Below, one piece after another: positions 58,746 to 64,000 of a DNA stretch of 64,000 nt. The position numbers and the translations under genes were made by a program. The notes beneath the pieces were generated by a model that was not told the origin of the DNA, ran no database searches, and saw only the letters and a list, made by a program, of their open reading frames with translations. Each line of letters begins with the position of its first letter. The first letter of the stretch is position 1. Location: assembly GCF_033807715.1 (NCBI RefSeq), contig NC_084587.1, positions 23,212,017-23,276,016 of the forward strand. Direction: 5' to 3'. Source of the DNA: Cololabis saira. Taxonomy: Eukaryota > Chordata > Actinopteri > Beloniformes > Belonidae.

Positions 58746-59440
58746 CACTGAATTTGCACATAAGCCACTGATCCACCTGCTTCTCCAGGTTATTGCTTCC
58801 TGTAGGTTTACTTGCCTGGCCAATGTGAGTGCCATAAACTCAAATTTACTGAAAATAAATATATTTTTACTTTTTTAGATAAGAGGTGAAACTTCAAAAT
58901 CCAAAAGAAATTCGAATGCCTTTTACTTGACCAGGTTTGCCAGTACAGTACCAGGATGACCAAGAATCTGCTCCAGGATCCATTATGAGTAACCATGTCG
59001 AGTTGTGGGAGCATCTGATAAAGCTTTCCAAAGCCCAGGTAAAGAGAATAATAAAAACCCCAATCATCACAAGCTAAAGAAATGTACAGGTTGAGTAAAA
59101 TAGCAAGAGAAAGGAGGAACATCACTTGGTCTTGGTGATATGGGCTTTTAGCACTGAAGAGGACACATTGGGAATATTGGGAATCTAGTAGCCTATGAGT
59201 TTCACCATAACAATGCTGCAGGAACAATATTGTATGCGCCATTTATCACGAACAGTTGTATCTTATGTTTAATGTGTTTTATTTTGACATGAGTGATTTC
59301 TGTAATGTAAGTTGAAGTTGAACTGGAAGTTAAAATGGCAAAATTAAACAGATGGAAGGGAGAGCAGCACAGTTGTTTTACCATACCCTAAATCTGTGAA
59401 TTGGTCTCGCAATATTGGCCAACTATACGAGTAAGATTCG
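58746..59440. other. End of block 3, no gene supported
   Basis: Contains the target segment (58775-59145) missing in copy 2, then matches 46900-47205. A hydrophobic minus-strand frame of 144 codons (58808-59242) has no recognisable family and is broken in the paralogue. Confidence 0.55.
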
Positions 59441-59879
59441 TGTTGTCCATGCTAAGTGGATTTTTGTAAAGGACATTTTTAGGGGACAAATAGCCACTAC
59501 ATTAAGTAAAACAACCTGCTCAATAGCAAGAGAAGATGTTTGGGGCCATAACCATACACCTGCATGAGCAGCCGGGAACGAAACAGAACTGGGAAAGCAT
59601 AAAGATTTGGCCAATTACCAATACTTTAAGAAATAAACTTTGTGGCAAATGAGATCACAAGTTGGACGCAGTACAAACACTGATGTGCCAAGGATATAGA
59701 ATGTGTAATTCTTGTGATCATATGAGACAAGAAGGTTTTGTTTTTGCTAAGATGACTTTCATCACAAAAGGCTGAGAGCTTTATGTCATAGACCATTCAT
59801 TATGGAAATGTGTTGAACTAGAAGCTGTGAAAAAAGTCATGTAGGCAGGCAAGGAGCCATGTGATGTAAGGTCGAGAGT
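59441..59879. other. Spacer before BEL/Pao element
   Basis: No gene recognised. It may hold the 5' leader of the following retroelement, but no LTR pair was found. Confidence 0.4.
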
Positions 59880-60239
59880 ACAAAGCTGCTACAGCCCAAT
59901 TAACCAGAATGGGGCGCCAAAGCACACTGAAAAGGGCCTGGTAGATCAAATGAGCAGACATTTACATGCAAGACGATTCAAGTTATCACAGTTGTCGGCA
60001 AAATCCAACAGATTAAAGAACTAGTGAATGACAATGAAAGTTCAGACGATGTTTATGAACATTTGAATGAATGTTTAAAACTGCTGTAGTAGTTTATTAA
60101 TGCAAATTATGATCTGTTGTCGCTATTTCCTGTGGAAGAGCAAGAAGGCGATCTAATCTACCTGAGAGCGAATAAATCAGCAGTTTCATGACTGATGTTG
60201 AAACATGGATAGTAGCAACAAAGTAACAACACCAGGAAT

Positions 60240-60602
60240 AATGTGAAACCAGATGACCGCATATTTGTGGTGGTTAAACCAGCAGAAAGAAAGTCTGTCA
60301 CCAGAAGCACTACAAATTCAGCTTGTCGCTGCTCTTCAAGATCATGCAGATCTTCTATATTATCATGCAACAAAAGGAAACAGAGGCAAGCATTGGACAT
60401 TAAAGGCAAAGAAGGAACAGCTTGATCTTGAGATTGCCATCACTGCCTTTACAGAAAAAATAAAGGCATTGGAAGACAGTGGGTATGAATGCTACAGCAA
60501 TGATGGATGTCCTCATCCTGGTGTTATCTTAGCAAAGAAGCCATGGCTAAACAGTTATGAGCCAAGGATACATTATGAAGAGACACTGAACAGTTACAAG
60601 TA
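60240..60602 (+). pseudogene. Open frame within BEL/Pao element, unidentified
   Basis: A 116-codon frame (60253-60603) with QIQLVAALQDHADLLYYHAT and EIAITAFTEKIKALEDSGYE. It is acidic and probably helical. It could be part of gag, but I recognise no domain. Confidence 0.35.
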
Positions 60603-60866
60603 AATGGTCAAGTGAAACAAGAGGCTAACGTGCAACAAGTGATGTTTAAACAAAATGATATCACTGAGATGTTAGTCAAACAACAATAATAATGGCTTCC
60701 AGAAGTATTCTGTGTTCTGTGAAAGACAACACAGAATGTCAGAAAAATCAGAAATCCGACATATGAGGAAAGGTTAGAATTTCTTACAATAAAATGACTA
60801 TGTTTTGCATGCAGTCTTTGAGTTAAGACTGTAAAAAAGAGTGTGTGTTTATTGCTCAGCTAATTC

Positions 60867-61106
60867 ATGTCTGAATTGCTGAGGAAAGGTTATGCAGTTC
60901 CAGCTACAAAGGAAAAGAGAAAGTCCAAAACTGAGCAAGTGTGGTACATAACGTATCATGGGGTTTTCCACCTCCAAAAAGGAAAGCTACGGGTAGTTTT
61001 GGACAGTGAAGCATCATATCAAGTCAAATCACTAAATGGAAAGCTTTTGCAGGGTCCAGATTTGTCCAAACACTCAAATTGGAGTGTCGACATGATTAAG
61101 ACATGA
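60867..61106 (+). pseudogene. BEL/Pao RT N-terminal fragment
   Basis: The frame reads SELLRKGYAVPATKEK, then VWYITYHGVFHLQKGKLRVV, then LDSEASYQVKSLNGKLLQGP. This matches the conserved entrance of BEL/Pao reverse transcriptases (WYIPHHGV, KLRVVFD-AS, LN-LLQGPD). It ends in a shift after PDLS; the following degraded sequence (61119-61600) includes a disordered EAMSHQYKY and a palm region with stops. Confidence 0.8.
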
Positions 61107-61666
61107 CCACATAGCCTTAATGTCAGACATAGAGGCTATGTCTCACCAATACAAGTACGTACCACCTGAGGAAAGAGACCTTCTGCGGAAGGAAAATCAA
61201 ATGAATGCCTTCAAGAATACAAAAAGGTTGTCCACTAATTTGGAGCCACATCCTCGCCCAGCTATGCAAACTTCGCACTGAGAAAGACAACTGAAGATGC
61301 CAAGGACAAGATGGCTCCCGGTGAAGTCATATCAGAGCTGAACAATGTTTATGTAGATGATTGTCTTTTGTTGGTGTTCGATGAAATCCGAGCTTGTGCT
61401 ACAATCAGGGACTTAACGGCACTGTGAGTGGAGGATTTCATCTAACAAAGTGGATGAGCAATAATAGCAGAGTTGTTCTTGCATCCATTCCTGAAAGAGA
61501 AAAATGCAAAGGATGTCAAAGATTTGGATTTCAGCCACGAAACTTTACCTGATGAACGAGTATTAGGAGTGAACTGGTATACTGAGTCAGATGTCTTTAA
61601 AAGTCAGGATAAACGTTAGGCAAACACCACAGACAAGACGAGGGATCCAAGTGCTACAGTATAAAT

Positions 61667-62137
61667 CAGTGGTTCTCAAATGGGGGTACGCGTACACACT
61701 CCAGGGGGTACGTGAGATTTTAAAATATACATATATTTAAAAAGTAGCATCCATGCAAAAATCCTTTAAAAATAACTATCTCATAAATAATTGAGGAAAA
61801 TATAAGTCTAAATTCATAAAATGAATTTCATCTTCAGGAGTAGGCTATTCAACTTATTATCCTAAAACCGCAGAGCATCCCCCACATCAGGATGGTTTCA
61901 CCTAACCTGTCAAATGCCACCTGGCTTCACCTGTCAATCACTTGGACCAACAATGGAGTCGAGGTTGAAGCATAGCAGCAATATTTTTATGTTTAATAAA
62001 TCAGTTACTGATGGCACAGTGCTCTGTTTTAGTTTTTTTTTTTTACAACCAAAAGTTCTTTGCGCTGGTTAGGAGGTACTTGGCTAAAAAAATATTTCAC
62101 AGGGGGTACATCACTGAAAAAAGGTTGAGGACCACTG
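61667..62137. mobile_element. hAT-type MITE splitting the BEL/Pao RT
   Basis: A 471-bp element beginning CAGTGGTTCTCAAATGGGGG and ending GGTTGAGGACCACTG; ends are imperfect inverted repeats. The flanks are GTATAAAT (61659-61666) and GTATATAT (62138-62145), an 8-bp duplication with one mismatch. Removing it rejoins the RT sequence just before the YDPLGFL motif, which supports the limits. Confidence 0.85.
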
Positions 62138-62139
62138 GT

Positions 62140-62610
62140 ATATATGATCCTTTAGGATTTTTGTCTTCTGTCTTCCTTCCAGCAAAGATTACCCTGCAGA
62201 AGTTGTGTGTCAAGAGAGTCTCCTGGGATGAGGGTGTCACTGCTGAACTGGCTCAAAGGATGTCAACTTGGCGTTCAGTCCTCTTCAAACTTCAGGGATT
62301 CACTGTGGACAGATGTCCCAGTTGGTTTTGGAACAATCACATCTGCAATGTTACATCACTTGGAGTTGTTACCTACCTTTCCTTAGAAAACAAAGATGGA
62401 GAAAGTCATTGCTCATTCATCATTGGCAAATCCAGGATGGCGCAGTTGAAACAAAAAAATCACTCCAAGGTTGGAACTAACAGCAGCTGTTGTTGTTGTA
62501 AAAATGGACCAACTCATGAAAAAGGAGCTGCACATGCAGCCGAAGAATCGTTGTTTTGGTCAGACAGTAGTACTGTGTGTACTGTGTGTACTGTGTCAGT
62601 GGAAATTTGA
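62140..62610 (+). pseudogene. BEL/Pao RT-RNase H fragment
   Basis: IYDPLGFLSSVFLPAKITLQ, then RVSWDEGVT and the RNase H region (VTYLSLENKDGESHCSFIIG, KSRMAQLK). The SLFWSDSSTVC stretch keeps the D-S/T-T-V portion of the RNase H-like site. One frame change occurs near 62465-62475, after which MELTAAVVVVKMDQLMKKEL continues in another frame. Confidence 0.8.
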
Positions 62611-63026
62611 GATTCAAAACATTTGTGGCAAACAGAGTGTCCTTATTAGACCAAGCCATGTCAGTGGATGTATGTGAATTCAGAGTTGAAGTCCACTGAC
62701 TATACATCACAATGAAAGCTATCAAACGGATTCATGAAACATTGAAGCTCGATTGGTGGATCAGAGATTTTTGACAAAAGACAGAAAACACTGTCCAGTT
62801 TCACCAGACATGAGAGAGATACATAGAGATGACATCAAAATGAATGGTGACCCAAGTGTAAATGCCATAGACATGCATGAGAATCCACTTAATGATCTCA
62901 TTTGTCATTATTCAGTGACACTGTCTAAAAAGGCAGTTTCATGGATGATGAAACTCAAACAACTGCTTTAAATACTGAGTGCACATGCCAAGCTTCTCAC
63001 ATCACAAATGAATGGCTGCATGAACC

Positions 63027-63511
63027 ATGAAAAGAAAACTGATGGTTAAGAACAAGATGCAACAATTCAAGACAGGACACAGTAGGAGAAACTACATGTT
63101 GTCGAGATTGAGAGAGAGATTTTGGATTCTACAGGCAGACTCGGCTATCAGGAAGATTATGTCAAAATGTGTAGCACCTAAAAAGATTTCTTCAAAACCT
63201 GGTGAACAACAGATGGCAAATTTGCCCCAAGATCGCCTGATACCTGCCAAGCCATCATTCATTAATGTTGGCGTAGACTATTTTGGGGCTTTTGAGGTCA
63301 AATCTGACCCGTTCTGTTAAGAAGTGTGTTGTTTACATGCCTTACTATGAAAGCTATACACATCAAAGTTGCTAACACACATCAAACTGACTCATGTATT
63401 AATGCATTTTGGAAATTTGTTGTAACAAGAGGTCAGATGTTTGTAATGACATCAGACAATGGGACTAATCTGCTGGGAGCAGATAAGCAAATGTGTGAAG
63501 CCATTCAATGA
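63027..63511 (+). pseudogene. BEL/Pao integrase fragment
   Basis: GHSRRNYMLSRLRERFWILQ is the N-terminal zinc-binding region, and FINVGVDYFGAFEVK holds the first catalytic Asp of the DDE core. After a frame change at about 63310-63325 the core continues with LFTCLTMKAIHIKVA and MTSDNGTNLLGA, which holds the second Asp. The third acidic residue is not reached before the sequence degenerates. Confidence 0.85.
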
Positions 63512-63524
63512 TGGAATCGTTCAC

Positions 63525-63820
63525 AAATTACATTGTATATCAGCATCACTGAAATGACATAGACCTAATGCTTAATCAATCACAATGGTATGCAAATATT
63601 ATTCAAAGGTTTATGATGCCATATATTTATTCAAACAAGGGCATTATAAACACAATACAGTAATTAAATATGGAGACACATGCAGATGAACCAAAACCTG
63701 CATTGAATTATATGCAAAATACAAATAGTTTACAAAAGTGTATGTTAACAAGAGGAAGAACTGGTGGTCACAAGATTCTGTCACCTTAGTGTGTGCAATG
63801 GCATCTCAATTATCCAAGTC
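63525..63820. other. Tail stretch, nothing recognised
   Basis: AT-rich, no gene or repeat recognised. Confidence 0.4.
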
Positions 63821-63835
63821 CGAGACATAGAGAGA

Positions 63836-63960
63836 CTGAAAGACCCGAGACAAGACCAAGACCAAAGACTGTTGAGGCCGTGTCAAGACTGAGACCACAA
63901 AAAAGTGGTCTCGAGACCAAGACCGGTCACGAGACCAAGACTGGTCACGAGAGCTAAAAG
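63836..63960. repeat. GAGACC-type tandem repeat with hairpin
   Basis: Irregular tandem copies of GAGACCAAGAC/GGTCACGAGACCAAGAC. It contains the hairpin GAGACCAC-AAAAAA-GTGGTCTC at 63891-63912. Probably part of a larger interspersed repeat that continues beyond the window. Confidence 0.7.
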
Positions 63961-64000
63961 TCTTTGATACAGGAAGGGGTCTGACCATGCAGAGCTCTAA

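Larger units (their letters stand above)
53562..59440 (+). repeat. Triplicated block, copy 3
   Basis: Begins at AATTGCAAATTGTAATTTTT (compare 38188 onward) and contains the third gene, then 3' flank to about 59440. Private insertions are a LINE fragment (about 56870-57415) and a hAT-derived element (57964-58737). It keeps the distal promoter segment missing in copy 2. Confidence 0.8.
59880..63520 (+). mobile_element. BEL/Pao LTR retrotransposon, degenerate
   Basis: Pol-like fragments in BEL/Pao order: RT entrance (60867-61106), post-palm and RNase H region (62140-62600) and integrase (63050-63510). A gag-like segment may precede them (about 59880-60600), but this is weaker. All frames are broken. 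A MITE (61667-62137) splits the RT. No LTR was recognised, so both limits are approximate. Confidence 0.75.

Noticed and set aside
58808..59242. 144-codon hydrophobic minus-strand frame, receptor-like in composition
   Set aside because: No recognisable family; the paralogous region in copy 2 is partly deleted and replaced by a LINE.

Overview
The window is vertebrate nuclear DNA, most likely from a teleost fish. Genes are sparse, the only intact genes have introns with GT/AG boundaries and TATA promoters, and the repeats are of teleost type: APE-type LINEs with (TGGA)n tails, hAT and Tc1 remnants, BEL/Pao, Penelope and an endogenous retrovirus-like element. No bacterial operon, ribosome-binding site, CRISPR array, rRNA or tRNA was seen.

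Region by region. 1-33 kb is gene-poor. It holds an eroded LINE (2.55-5.09 kb), a MITE with inverted ends (6.8-7.6 kb), a LINE endonuclease relic (12.9-13.4 kb), two short repeat tails, a fold-back element (20.0-20.2 kb), a 5'-truncated poly(A) retroelement with a 12-bp target duplication (24.8-25.2 kb), Tc1, Penelope-like and LINE relics (26.6-28.6 kb), microsatellites, and two hAT MITEs almost back to back (31.6-32.05 kb). 33-59 kb is a triplicated block. Each copy carries the same 77-bp core promoter (E-box palindrome, then a TATA box 28 bp later), two tiny signal-peptide exons, one giant tandem-repeat exon and a tiny last exon with the poly(A) signal about 25 bp after the stop. Copy 1 (33.5-35.7 kb, predicted 654 aa) and copy 3 (53.9-56.0 kb, predicted 635 aa) look intact. 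Copy 2 (38.4-43.7 kb) has the longest array but is a clear pseudogene: a lost splice donor, a 55-bp deletion of the signal-peptide exon, a solo-LTR-like insertion, a frameshift and eight in-frame TAG codons. Between and inside the blocks lie a hAT transposase relic, LINE relics, a wrecked gag-pol element (48.5-51.75 kb) and a hAT-derived insertion (58.0-58.7 kb). 59.9-63.5 kb is a degenerate BEL/Pao element interrupted by a MITE, and the end is a GAGACC-type tandem repeat.

The two intact genes predict secreted, basic, low-complexity proteins built of about 29 and 26 units of the form Q(n)-HGYxPK(V/E)PQVPA, where the Q tract is almost pure CAG and its length (2-12) varies from unit to unit. 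I do not recognise a named family. Alternating Gln/Lys with regular Gly-Tyr suggests an extracellular structural or cross-linked material, but that is inference. The cluster is the strongest candidate here for an undescribed system: a tandem family of secreted repeat proteins whose length is set by dozens of coding CAG microsatellites, with a dead copy alongside that records how such arrays decay.

Exon limits come from splice signals and paralogue comparison read by eye. No alignment, RNA or database search was run.
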